NCBI GenBank assembly: GCA_965203045.1
Contig: OZ241850.1
Location: 248,001 to 312,000, forward strand
Direction: 5' to 3'
Source: G965203045 sp965203045
GTDB taxonomy: Bacteria; Pseudomonadota; Gammaproteobacteria; PS1; Pseudothioglobaceae
Length of the DNA stretch: 64,000 nt
Part shown: piece by piece, positions 48,199 to 56,604 of the stretch
How the letters are laid out: every line of letters starts with the position of its first letter
Numbering within the stretch: position 1 is the first letter of the stretch
The notes under the pieces: generated by a model
Databases searched by the model: none
The model's input: only the letters and a program-made list of their open reading frames with translations
What the model was told of the DNA's origin: nothing
Made by a program: the position numbers and the translations under genes

Positions 48199-49023
48199 AT
48201 GCAATCACTATGTTTTAGCAAAATGCACGCCCTAGGCAATGATTTTGCCATTATTGACCAAACTAAAATTAATTATAAACTTGACAAAGAAACTATTCTA
48301 GCATTGTCCAATCGCCGCAGTGGTATTGGTTTTGACCAATTACTAATAGTTGAATCCCCTAAAAAAGATGGTATTGATTTTCATTATCGCATTTTTAACG
48401 CTGACGGTAGCGAAGTTAACCAGTGCGGCAATGGAGCGCGTTGCTTTGCTCTATTTGTGCGCAAAAAAGGCTTAACTAACAAAAAGCAATTAACTATATC
48501 TACTAATACTGAGCTTATCCAAGTTGAGGTATTAAATGATAATAATGTACAAGTGGATATGGGCAGACCAAGTTTTTCTCCAAAAGCAGTGCCATTTTCA
48601 TCTCCAGAAGAGCAATTAACTTATACTATTGATAGTTATCAATTCGGCATTACCAATATCGGTAATCCCCACTGCACTTTCTTAGTAAATGACTTGCAAA
48701 ATGCTAAAGTGGCTAAAATCGGCGCTTTTTTAAACACTTGTGTACTTTTCCCAAAAGGAGTAAATGTTGGTTTTATGCAAATTATTAACAAGAATAATAT
48801 AAAACTACGAGTTTATGAACGTGGAGTTGGTGAAACTTCGGCGTGTGGTTCTGGCGCTGGTGCTGCTGTTGGTTATGGCGTGCGCCTAAATTTATTAAAT
48901 AACCAAGTTACAGCCCAACTAAACGGAGGTAATTTGATTATAAACTACTGCTTAGGTGAAAATATCATAATCCAAGGTGAAGCAACATTTATCTATGAAG
49001 GGGAGATAAATTTACAAAAATAA
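48199..49023 (+). CDS. dapF: Diaminopimelate epimerase
   Basis: Converts LL- to meso-diaminopimelate for lysine and peptidoglycan. The 274 residues contain both catalytic cysteines, in NQCGNGARCFAL and TSACGSGAGAA, plus the N-terminal SKMHALGNDFAII signature. A plus-strand TATAAT at 48158-48163 could serve as -10. Its product continues the dapA pathway at 9.6 kb, though the genes are not linked. Confidence 0.96.
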   Translation: MQSLCFSKMHALGNDFAIIDQTKINYKLDKETILALSNRRSGIGFDQLLIVESPKKDGIDFHYRIFNADGSEVNQCGNGARCFALFVRKKGLTNKKQLTISTNTELIQVEVLNDNNVQVDMGRPSFSPKAVPFSSPEEQLTYTIDSYQFGITNIGNPHCTFLVNDLQNAKVAKIGAFLNTCVLFPKGVNVGFMQIINKNNIKLRVYERGVGETSACGSGAGAAVGYGVRLNLLNNQVTAQLNGGNLIINYCLGENIIIQGEATFIYEGEINLQK

Positions 49024-49032
49024 TATTTATCA

Positions 49033-49836
49033 CTAATGACAATTAATAGTAAAAATTTCTTTAGTATCTAAGCGCATTGCACTGAGCTTTCTGCCCCAAA
49101 TACAGCCTCTATCTAACGGATAAATGCCTTGTGGATAACAATACTGCCCAAATGGAATAAGAGTTGACCAGTGCCCAAAAATAATATTTTTCTGTATCAT
49201 TCTTGGATAGTCAAACCAAGGTTTAAAGCCTACAGGCGCAGTTGTTTGGTCACCTTTGTGGTCAAATTCTAAGCTACCATCTGCTGCGCAGAATCGCATA
49301 CGCATCAAGGCGTTAATAGTATAACAATTTTGCTCAATACTATTGTTAGAAAAACGGCTAATATTTTGATAAGAATTATGCAAAAAATCTACTAAATTAT
49401 GCCTACTTTGTAACCGTTTTTCAACAATACTAACTTGACATTTCAATATTTTTTCATCCCATATTGGCGGTATTCCAGCATGAACTAATAAATTATTATC
49501 AACCTCAATTAACAAAGGCTGTTTACGTAAAAAATCTAATAATTCAGAGGCATTAACATTTGCTAAAATTTCGTCTAAAGTATCTTTCTTATGTGATTTT
49601 TTATTTATATAACCACGAACTAATAAATGATAATCATGGTTTCCAAGCACCATACTTGCGCACCTTTTTTCCACCAAATCCTTAATAAAGAGCAAAACCG
49701 CTAGTGATTGGTCGCCGCGATTAACAATATCACCTAAAAAATATAAATAATCAGTTTGGCTATTAAATTTAATTTTACTAAGTAATTTTTTTAAAGCATT
49801 AAAATTACCTTGAATATCGCCAATTACATAATTCAT
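49033..49836 (-). CDS. apaH: Bis(5'-nucleosyl)-tetraphosphatase ApaH
   Basis: Cleaves Ap4A to two ADP and can decap Np4-RNAs. The 267-residue calcineurin-like phosphatase has the metal motifs GDIQGN, GDIVNRGDQS, GNHDYHLL and a C-terminal FGHWS. It is the last gene of the ppiD-rsmA-apaG-apaH run, 10 nt after apaG. The 3' end is convergent with dapF (9 bp apart). Confidence 0.94.
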   Translation of the reverse strand: MNYVIGDIQGNFNALKKLLSKIKFNSQTDYLYFLGDIVNRGDQSLAVLLFIKDLVEKRCASMVLGNHDYHLLVRGYINKKSHKKDTLDEILANVNASELLDFLRKQPLLIEVDNNLLVHAGIPPIWDEKILKCQVSIVEKRLQSRHNLVDFLHNSYQNISRFSNNSIEQNCYTINALMRMRFCAADGSLEFDHKGDQTTAPVGFKPWFDYPRMIQKNIIFGHWSTLIPFGQYCYPQGIYPLDRGCIWGRKLSAMRLDTKEIFTINCH

Positions 49837-49846
49837 TAAAACTTTA

Positions 49847-50215
49847 CTAGTGCAAGGTTCTAGGGCCTAAGAGATTAAACTTGGGTATGAGGGCATTAAA
49901 GGTTTGTTTTTTTTCATCAACCATACCATAACTACCGTGCATACTGCCAGTTGGCGTATCAAGCACCACACTTGAAGTATATTGATAATATTCCCCTTGC
50001 TTAATAATTGGTTGCTCACCGACAACACCTTTACCCATTACCTCTCTGATATGGCCATTTTCATCACTAATATACCAGTGTCTATTTAATAATTGACAAC
50101 TCAATTTATCCATATTAACAATAGTAATTTGATAAGCAAAAACATATTGATTGTTAGTAGCATCAGATTCTTCTACCAAATATTTACTTTGAGTATCAAT
50201 TTTAATATTGTGCAT
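49847..50215 (-). CDS. apaG: ApaG domain protein
   Basis: A 122-residue fibronectin-III-like beta protein with the ApaG hallmarks FAYQITIVN, LLNRHWYISDENG and the VGEQPIIKQGEYYQYTS / GSMHGSYGM segments. Its exact role in bacteria is unclear; it is a conserved partner of apaH and rsmA. It overlaps rsmA by 14 nt. Confidence 0.93.
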   Translation of the reverse strand: MHNIKIDTQSKYLVEESDATNNQYVFAYQITIVNMDKLSCQLLNRHWYISDENGHIREVMGKGVVGEQPIIKQGEYYQYTSSVVLDTPTGSMHGSYGMVDEKKQTFNALIPKFNLLGPRTLH

Positions 50216-50960
50216 TTATATAATCTTTAGTTAATTGAAAAAATTCTCCAACAGACAAACTTTGTGCCCTCCTGCTTAAATCAATTTTTGTTTGTTGTTG
50301 GCTTAAATATGATTTTAAACAATTTTTTAAGGTTTTACGGCGCATTGCAAAACTTAGACGAACAATTTTTTCCAGATGATAAAAATCAATCGTCTCTGCT
50401 GGTGATTTTGGTATTAGTCTGACAATTGCTGACTGAACTTTAGGCATTGGCTTAAAAGCATTACTATTAACGTTAAAACAATATGTTATGTCAAAATAGG
50501 CTTGCAACATCACACTTAATCTACCATAAGATTTACTACTTGGTTTAGCGCTAATACGTTGTGCTACCTCCTGTTGCAACATAAAACACAAATCACTTAT
50601 TAAATGGCGATTATGTAGCATTTTAAATAAAATAGGCGAAGAAATATTATAAGGTAAATTGCCTATAATACGTAGTGGGTCTGGTAATTGGCTTAAATCA
50701 AATTTTAAAATATCTGCTTGATATATTACTAAATTGGAATATTTTTTTAAGCGCCAATAGGCAACTAAATCTCTATCTAATTCTATTAAATTTAACCTAT
50801 CCGCTATTTTTAATAGCGGCAGAGTTAGCGCGCCCATGCCAATCCCAATTTCTAATAAATTATCTTTTTTAAGTGGATTGATAGTGCTAATAATACGTTC
50901 AATAACATCAGTATCAGTAAGAAAATTTTGCCCAAAACGTTTTTTTTGAGGGTAAATCAA
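50202..50960 (-). CDS. rsmA: 16S rRNA dimethyladenosine transferase RsmA (KsgA)
   Basis: Dimethylates A1518 and A1519 of 16S rRNA in ribosome assembly. The 252 residues begin PQKKRFGQNFLTD and have the SAM motif LLEIGIGMGALTLPLL and the catalytic NLPYNISSPI. The start is a TTG (50960) that overlaps the ppiD stop (TTGA); no upstream ATG exists in frame. In enterics surA and pdxA precede it; here ppiD does. Confidence 0.94.
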   Translation of the reverse strand: MIYPQKKRFGQNFLTDTDVIERIISTINPLKKDNLLEIGIGMGALTLPLLKIADRLNLIELDRDLVAYWRLKKYSNLVIYQADILKFDLSQLPDPLRIIGNLPYNISSPILFKMLHNRHLISDLCFMLQQEVAQRISAKPSSKSYGRLSVMLQAYFDITYCFNVNSNAFKPMPKVQSAIVRLIPKSPAETIDFYHLEKIVRLSFAMRRKTLKNCLKSYLSQQQTKIDLSRRAQSLSVGEFFQLTKDYINAQY

Positions 50961-52828
50961 TTCTGTAAAAATTCGTATTCAGTGCTATTTATAATACTTT
51001 GTAAAATACTCACCTCCAATAACTGCTCTCTTACTTGTTTTAATTGTTCTTTGGCTTTTTCATCTAACTCTTTTTGGCTACGTTGTGCCTCTATTTTGAC
51101 TAAACTAATAGTAGTTGAGGCTTCATTAATAGCAAATTTATCATTTAGAGCAAATACAGGATAATTATCAGCAATATCAATACTGAAAATAAAATTTATT
51201 TGCGCTGATGTTAGTCCATTTTCTCTATAACCTCTATCCAACCATTGTGACTCTGACCAACTCAAACCATAATCACTAATGAGTTTTTCACCTAACTCTA
51301 TTTGCTTTTCTTGTAATGCTTTTTGAATATCATTCAGCACAGCAACTGCCTGTTTATAAGCAATATCAATCTTAAAATCATCTTTAATCTTATGTTGGAT
51401 TTCATCAAATGCTTGTTGACGACGTGATTTTTTATCTGCTATTCCCAGCACCACAATTTCACCTTCACCATCTTCAAAAACATCACTGTTTTCATCATCT
51501 TCATAAACCTCTTTAGAAAAAGCTTTATTGATAAATTTCTCTGAAAATTTATGGTGCTTTTTCTGAGTTAAAAACCCAGTTCTTTGAACTTTTAAACCTA
51601 ATTTTTTCGCAGCAGAATGAATTGTTTTATTAAATCCATAAGTAAGGTCGGCAAGTTCCTCACTGAGTTGATAAAACTTTTCTAATTTTCTCTCTTCATC
51701 AATAAATCGCCTTATTAATTCCTTTTTCGCGCTAGCAAAATCAAGTGCCACCGCAGGCTTAATAACATCTATACGAATAATATGATAACCAAACTCGGTT
51801 TCAACAACATCACTATATTCACCCTCATTTAAAGTAAAAGCCATCTCTTCAAATTCGGGCACCATCACCCCACGTTCAAAATAGCCCAAGTTACCGCCTG
51901 CATTTTTACTACCACTATCTTCTGAATATTTACTCGCTAATTCAGAGAAATCTTCACCATTTTTTAAACGTGCCAAAATCTCCTCAGCTAGCTCCTCACT
52001 AGAAACCAAAACATGTCTAGCCTTACGTTTTTCTGGAGTAGTTAGGTTATCTTTTTCTTGTTCATATAAATCTCTTAATTCTTCTTCTGAAACTTCAGTA
52101 TCAACCTCAATATCATCAATAGAAATCCTGATATAATTGACTTTTACTTGTTTTTCTTGAATAAACTTATCTTTGTTATCTTCATAAAACTTTTGCATAT
52201 CTTCTAATTTTGGCTGTGCAGGTTCTATAAGCTGCTGATAATTAAACAATAATTGAGAAACTTTGCGTTCTTTGGTCAATAAATCAAGCACAAAGCTATG
52301 CCGTTTATTCAAAATAAAATCCGCTTGAACTAAATTCCTTACAAATTGATGACGTTGTAATAAAGCGCTTTGTTTTTGCTCATAACCACTCTGCGACAAA
52401 CCATTTAAGCGCAAAATAGTTTGGTATTTTTCTAGGGAAAAGTTACCATCTTCATCTAAAAAGTCTTGTTGGGTTAAAATACTATCTTTTAGTTCAGACT
52501 GAGAAACCACTAAATCTAGTTTATCAGCATACTGGGATAATGCTTTATCTCTAACAACTTGTTGTGCTGCTTGTTGGCGCAAAGTATTATCAATTTGTTC
52601 ATTATAAGCATCGCCATACTGAGAACGGTAAATTGATTTAGAGTGATTATATTGAGCAATATATTCACTACGTAACACTTCCTCACCACCGACCTCAGCA
52701 ATAGGCGGGTCATCTGGCGCTTTGGTATATTCACCAATGCCAAATAAAGCAAAAGGAATAGCAATAACAACCACAATTACCCCTGCCAACCAACCTTTAA
52801 TTTTTTGTTTAATACTTGTTAAAATCAT
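50957..52828 (-). CDS. ppiD: PpiD-type periplasmic peptidyl-prolyl isomerase/chaperone
   Basis: A 623-residue protein anchored by one N-terminal membrane helix (about 12-32), with a SurA-N-like chaperone domain (about 35-200). A parvulin domain is near residues 265-360 (KARHVLVSS, FSELASKYSEDSGSKNAGGNLGYFERG, EFGYHIIRI). The long C-terminal part fits PpiD, a folding helper near the Sec translocon, rather than soluble SurA. It heads the rsmA-apaG-apaH run and may take the position surA holds in enterics. Confidence 0.88.
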   Translation of the reverse strand: MILTSIKQKIKGWLAGVIVVVIAIPFALFGIGEYTKAPDDPPIAEVGGEEVLRSEYIAQYNHSKSIYRSQYGDAYNEQIDNTLRQQAAQQVVRDKALSQYADKLDLVVSQSELKDSILTQQDFLDEDGNFSLEKYQTILRLNGLSQSGYEQKQSALLQRHQFVRNLVQADFILNKRHSFVLDLLTKERKVSQLLFNYQQLIEPAQPKLEDMQKFYEDNKDKFIQEKQVKVNYIRISIDDIEVDTEVSEEELRDLYEQEKDNLTTPEKRKARHVLVSSEELAEEILARLKNGEDFSELASKYSEDSGSKNAGGNLGYFERGVMVPEFEEMAFTLNEGEYSDVVETEFGYHIIRIDVIKPAVALDFASAKKELIRRFIDEERKLEKFYQLSEELADLTYGFNKTIHSAAKKLGLKVQRTGFLTQKKHHKFSEKFINKAFSKEVYEDDENSDVFEDGEGEIVVLGIADKKSRRQQAFDEIQHKIKDDFKIDIAYKQAVAVLNDIQKALQEKQIELGEKLISDYGLSWSESQWLDRGYRENGLTSAQINFIFSIDIADNYPVFALNDKFAINEASTTISLVKIEAQRSQKELDEKAKEQLKQVREQLLEVSILQSIINSTEYEFLQN

Positions 52829-52922
52829 AATAAACAGAATTTCAATATTCGTGTTCTGGGAGTATTATTATATATTAATTTAGCGATTTTATTTTATAGA
52901 ATTTATCTGTATATGCTTTGTA

Positions 52923-52936
52923 AATTTCGCGAAATT
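52923..52936. promoter_or_regulatory. 14-bp perfect palindrome between ppiD and hisI
   Basis: AATTTCGCGAAATT is a perfect palindrome in the 254-bp divergent gap. A central CGCG in otherwise A/T-rich sequence makes it stand out as a possible binding site. It is 95 nt from the ppiD start and 147 nt from hisI. No known consensus is matched with confidence. Confidence 0.3.
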
Positions 52937-53082
52937 ATATTTAAGGTTGTAGCGAGGGTATCTGCGGTTTTTAGTTTTATTAGAACCTCTGCTGCCCAAC
53001 ACATCAAGAGCAACGAAAAGTAATAAAACAAGCACTTAACCAAATTGCGTAGGTAAAATAAACACTTTAACCCTAATAAAAC

Positions 53083-53463
53083 GTGGATATTACTAAATCA
53101 TTAAAATTTGACAAAAGTGGTTTGATACCAGTGATTGTCCAAGACTATGAAAACGCTAAAGTGCTGATGTTTGCCTTTATGAACGAAGAGGCTTTGCGTT
53201 TAAGCATAAAAAGCAAACAGGCGACTTATTATTCTCGCTCTGGAAGAAAACTTTGGCATAAAGGCGAGCAATCAGGATACACACAAAACATTAAAAATAT
53301 TTTAACTGATTGTGATAAAGATGTATTATTATTACAAGTAGAGCAAACAGGTGGCATTAGTTGCCATACTGGCAGAAAATCGTGCTTTTTTAATCAACTA
53401 AAAGGCAATGATTGGGAAATAATTAGCCCAGTAATTAAGGACCCTATGGAAATATACAAATGA
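53083..53463 (+). CDS. hisI: Phosphoribosyl-AMP cyclohydrolase
   Basis: Third step of histidine synthesis, opening the adenine ring of PR-AMP. The 126 residues contain LMFAFMNEEAL, TYYSRSGRKLWHKGE, and the zinc cysteines in the DCDKD region and CHTGRKSCFF. It starts with GTG at 53083. The stop overlaps the hisE start (ATGA). It is unfused to hisE, unlike the HisIE protein of E. coli, and no hisF precedes it. Confidence 0.94.
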   Translation: MDITKSLKFDKSGLIPVIVQDYENAKVLMFAFMNEEALRLSIKSKQATYYSRSGRKLWHKGEQSGYTQNIKNILTDCDKDVLLLQVEQTGGISCHTGRKSCFFNQLKGNDWEIISPVIKDPMEIYK

Positions 53464-53777
53464 GCACCTTAACTAAACTGGAAAACATATTGCAAATGCG
53501 TAAAACAGCTGCTGCAAATGAATCTTATGTGGCAAGCCTTTATACTAAAGGTACTGATGTTATTTTAAAAAAAATCAGTGAAGAAACAGATGAATTAATT
53601 ATCGCTGCTAAGTCAAAGAATAAAGAGCAAATTATTTATGAGACAGCCGACTTGTGGTTCCACATAATGGTATTATTAGCACAACAAAATATCAAAATTG
53701 ATGATATACTTGCTGAGTTAGAGTACCGTTTTGGCACTAGTGGTTTGACAGAAAAAGCAAATAGAGATAAAAAGTAG
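53460..53777 (+). CDS. hisE: Phosphoribosyl-ATP pyrophosphatase
   Basis: Second step of histidine synthesis, releasing pyrophosphate from PR-ATP. The 105-residue all-alpha MazG-like protein has SYVASLYTKGTDVILKKISEETDELIIAAK, with the metal-binding EExxE-type glutamates, and YETADLWFHIMVLL. It sits between hisI (4-nt overlap) and tatA (9-nt gap), the hisIE-tatABC order common in proteobacteria. Confidence 0.94.
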   Translation: MSTLTKLENILQMRKTAAANESYVASLYTKGTDVILKKISEETDELIIAAKSKNKEQIIYETADLWFHIMVLLAQQNIKIDDILAELEYRFGTSGLTEKANRDKK

Positions 53778-53786
53778 GAGGGGGTT

Positions 53787-53993
53787 ATGCCAGGAATGTG
53801 GGAATTATTGATTATTTTAGTCATTGTGCTACTAATTTTTGGAGGCAAACGACTAAAAAATATCGGCAGCGATGTAGGTTCAGCCATTAAAGGCTTTAAA
53901 AAATCTATGGGTGATGAACAAAACAAGCCCCTAGATAAAGCAAAAGAAGCAGCTACTGATGCAGAGATTGTAAAAGAAAAGCAGCAAAAATAA
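53787..53993 (+). CDS. tatA: Sec-independent translocase subunit TatA
   Basis: Forms the size-adjustable pore of the twin-arginine translocon. The 68 residues have one N-terminal helix ([19 protein letters not shown]) with the FGxKRL hinge, an amphipathic helix ([16 protein letters not shown]) and a charged tail. A very strong ribosome-binding site (GGAGGGGG) precedes it, as suits the most abundant Tat subunit. It overlaps tatB by one base (TAATG). Confidence 0.94.
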   Translation: MPGMWELLIILVIVLLIFGGKRLKNIGSDVGSAIKGFKKSMGDEQNKPLDKAKEAATDAEIVKEKQQK

Positions 53994-54274
53994 TGTTTGA
54001 TGTTGGTTTTTGGGAAATCGCTCTCATCGCTATTATCACCTTGTTAGTAGTAGGACCTGAAAGAATGCCTGCTGTTGCCAGACAAGCAGGCGCAAGTATA
54101 GGCAAATTAAAACGTTTTTTAAATGATGCTGGTAGTGAGGTAAAAGCTCAGTTAGAACAGCAAGAAATCGGTGAATTAAAACAGCATTTAAGTATTGAAG
54201 ATAAAAAAAATTCTATTTTAGACGTCCTTGAAGGCAAAGAGAAAAAATCTGTCAATGAGTCAAACAAAAACTGA
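53993..54274 (+). CDS. tatB: Sec-independent translocase subunit TatB
   Basis: Works with TatC as the receptor for twin-arginine signal peptides. The 93 residues begin [33 protein letters not shown], the diagnostic TatB N-terminus with the GPERxP hinge. The soluble tail is shorter than in E. coli (171). It overlaps tatC by 20 nt. Confidence 0.94.
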   Translation: MFDVGFWEIALIAIITLLVVGPERMPAVARQAGASIGKLKRFLNDAGSEVKAQLEQQEIGELKQHLSIEDKKNSILDVLEGKEKKSVNESNKN

Positions 54275-55085
54275 CAAAAAAATACCACTTGTCCAACATT
54301 TAACCGAGCTAAGAGATACCATACTACATTGTGTTATTGCGATTTTAATAGTGTTTTTAGCAATATTTCCTTTTGCAAACTCTATTTATGAATTTATTGC
54401 AACTCCTATTATAAATGTCTTGCCCAAACAGGCTAATATTATTGCAATCGGTGTTATCTCACCTTTTTTAACACCGCTAAAAATGTCGCTTATTCTTGCG
54501 GTCTATATTGCTATGCCATTTTTGCTTTATAAAATTTGGCGCTACATAGCCCCAGCACTCTACAAGCAAGAAAAACAATTAGTAGCTCCGTTAGTTATTT
54601 CCAGCACTCTATTATTTTATACGGGTTTAGTATTTGCTTATTATATTGTTTTTCCGGTAGTTTTTGATTTTCTAACCAGTATTGGTCCTAGTATTGTAAC
54701 TATCTCGCCAGATATACAATATTATTTGGATTTTGTTCTTAAACTCTCATTTGCTTTTGGTGTTGCTTTTGAGGTTCCGGTTGCAACAGTATTATTGCTA
54801 ATAACTGGTGCTACCACAACAGCAAAACTAAAGAAAAACCGCCCTTACTTCATTATCATCGCATTCATTATTGGCATGTTGCTTACCCCGCCTGATATCA
54901 TCTCCCAAACCTTAATTGCTATTCCTATGTGGTTATTATTTGAGGTTGGTATATTGTATTTTAATATTTTCCACCGAACAAAAATTAAAGAAAAACAAGC
55001 GCAAAAAAAGCAACAGGAAGATAAAGAATTAAACAAAGAATTTAAACAAATTGAAAAAGAATTTGACGCGCTAGATAATCAATAG
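54255..55085 (+). CDS. tatC: Sec-independent translocase subunit TatC
   Basis: The core Tat receptor with six membrane helices. From the chosen ATG it is 276 residues, beginning near PLVQHLTELRDTILH with the conserved HLxELR motif, and contains FYTGLVFAYYIVFP and FGVAFEVPV. Nine further codons upstream (from 54228) are possible but would sit inside tatB without family support. The C-terminal tail is unusually long and charged (K, E, Q-rich, about 245-276). Confidence 0.95.
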   Translation: MSQTKTDKKIPLVQHLTELRDTILHCVIAILIVFLAIFPFANSIYEFIATPIINVLPKQANIIAIGVISPFLTPLKMSLILAVYIAMPFLLYKIWRYIAPALYKQEKQLVAPLVISSTLLFYTGLVFAYYIVFPVVFDFLTSIGPSIVTISPDIQYYLDFVLKLSFAFGVAFEVPVATVLLLITGATTTAKLKKNRPYFIIIAFIIGMLLTPPDIISQTLIAIPMWLLFEVGILYFNIFHRTKIKEKQAQKKQQEDKELNKEFKQIEKEFDALDNQ

Positions 55086-55105
55086 ATAATTACTAAGGAG
55101 ATTCT

Positions 55106-55705
55106 ATGAATGTAAATGTATGGAATGAACGTTATAACACTAAAGATTACGCCTACGGCGTGGACGCCAACGATTTCTTAGCGGAAATGGCAAACCATAT
55201 TCCCCAAGGTCGTGTGCTATGTTTAGCAGAAGGTCAATGCCGTAATGCTGTCTTTCTTGCTAAGCAAGGTTATCAAGTAATAGCGGTAGATTGGTCACAA
55301 ATTGGCTTAGAGAGAGGACGCCAACTAGCACACAAAAATAAAGTGGAAATAGATACCATTTGTTGCGATTTATCTAAATTTAAAATTAAGCCTAAATCTT
55401 ATAGCGGTATAGTTAGCATATTTGGTCACCTACCACAGCAGGTACGCGCGCAACTATACCAAGACGCAATAGGGGGTTTGGTATCAGGAGGAGTATTTAT
55501 ATTAGAGGCATACACACCTGAACAATTAACACTTAAAACAGGCGGTCCTAAGGATATAAAACTACTTGCTAGTATGGATACTTTATGCGCAGAACTTGAG
55601 GGGCTAGAATTTAAAATTGCCCGCAAGCTAAAAAAAGAACGTTATGAAGGTAAATTACATTGCGGGTATGGCTTTATTGTGCAGATTATGGGTTTTAAAA
55701 AATGA
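55106..55705 (+). CDS. Class I SAM-dependent methyltransferase (TehB-like)
   Basis: A 199-residue Rossmann methyltransferase. The SAM motif I region reads VLCLAEGQCRNAVFLAKQGYQVIAVDWS; the EGQCRNAVFLA form is typical of a TehB/thiol-type subgroup in which the usual GxGxG is altered. GVFILEAYTPEQL follows. The substrate is unknown. AAGGAG precedes the ATG, 20 nt after tatC, and the stop overlaps cysM (ATGA). The link with a cysteine synthase hints at a sulfur or selenium substrate, which is speculation. Confidence 0.8.
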   Translation: MNVNVWNERYNTKDYAYGVDANDFLAEMANHIPQGRVLCLAEGQCRNAVFLAKQGYQVIAVDWSQIGLERGRQLAHKNKVEIDTICCDLSKFKIKPKSYSGIVSIFGHLPQQVRAQLYQDAIGGLVSGGVFILEAYTPEQLTLKTGGPKDIKLLASMDTLCAELEGLEFKIARKLKKERYEGKLHCGYGFIVQIMGFKK

Positions 55706-56595
55706 CTTATAAAACTATTGAAACCAATGTTGGCAATACGCCACTAGTGCTTTTACAGCGCCTAAATCCTAATTCTAGTAATTCTATTTTATTAAAACTT
55801 GAAGGCGACAATCCAGCAGGTAGTGTAAAAGATAGAGCAGCGCTAAATATGATTTCAACTGCTGAACAAAAGAAACAAATTAAGCCAGGTGATACCTTAA
55901 TTGAAGCAACTAGTGGCAATACTGGCATCGCCCTTGCTATGGTATGCGCCATTAAAGGTTATAAAATGACGCTTATCATGCCTGATAACCTCTCCCAAGA
56001 GCGCCGCGACGCTATGGCAGCGTATGGCGCTGAATTGATTTTAGTAACCCAAGATGAAGGCATGGAAGGCGCGCGTGATTTAGCATTACAAATGCAAGCA
56101 AATGGTAAAGGTAAAGTGCTTAATCAATTTGCAAATCCCGCTAATCCGCAAGCCCACCTAGAAGGCACAGCGCCTGAAATTTGGCGACAAACTAAGGGTA
56201 AAATTACCCACTTTGTATCAGCTATGGGCACCACAGGAACAATTATGGGAGTTTCTCGCTACTTAAAAGTAAAAAATAAAGCGATACAAATTATTGGTAT
56301 TCAGCCAGAAGATGGGGCTAGTATTGCCGGCATTCGTCGCTGGTCACCTCAATATTTACCTAAGATTTTTGACCCATCAGCAGTAGATATAACTATGGAT
56401 GTTTCCCAAGCACTGGCTGAAAAAACCACGCGCGATTTAGCCAAAAAAGAAGGTATTTTTGCCGGCGTTTCCTCAGGAGGTGCCGTTGCTTGCACCCTTA
56501 AGCTATCTAAACAAGTCAATAATGCCACTATTGTTACTATTATTTGCGATAGAGGCGACCGCTACTTATCTACCGGTATATTTAGTAATGGTTAA
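55702..56595 (+). CDS. cysM: Cysteine synthase B (CysM type)
   Basis: A PLP enzyme making cysteine from O-acetylserine and sulfide or thiosulfate. The 297 residues have the PLP lysine in NPAGSVKDRAALNM, the TSGNTGIALA substrate loop and GTTGTIMGVSRYLK. The RRWSPQYLPKIFD segment, and the lack of the longer CysK C-terminus, favour CysM, which can use thiosulfate to give S-sulfocysteine. It is coupled to the upstream methyltransferase. Confidence 0.92.
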   Translation: MTYKTIETNVGNTPLVLLQRLNPNSSNSILLKLEGDNPAGSVKDRAALNMISTAEQKKQIKPGDTLIEATSGNTGIALAMVCAIKGYKMTLIMPDNLSQERRDAMAAYGAELILVTQDEGMEGARDLALQMQANGKGKVLNQFANPANPQAHLEGTAPEIWRQTKGKITHFVSAMGTTGTIMGVSRYLKVKNKAIQIIGIQPEDGASIAGIRRWSPQYLPKIFDPSAVDITMDVSQALAEKTTRDLAKKEGIFAGVSSGGAVACTLKLSKQVNNATIVTIICDRGDRYLSTGIFSNG

Positions 56596-56604
56596 TACAG
56601 CATA

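Noticed and set aside
54228..54254. Nine-codon N-terminal extension of tatC
   Set aside because: It is basic, lies inside tatB, and the next ATG gives the usual TatC N-terminus.
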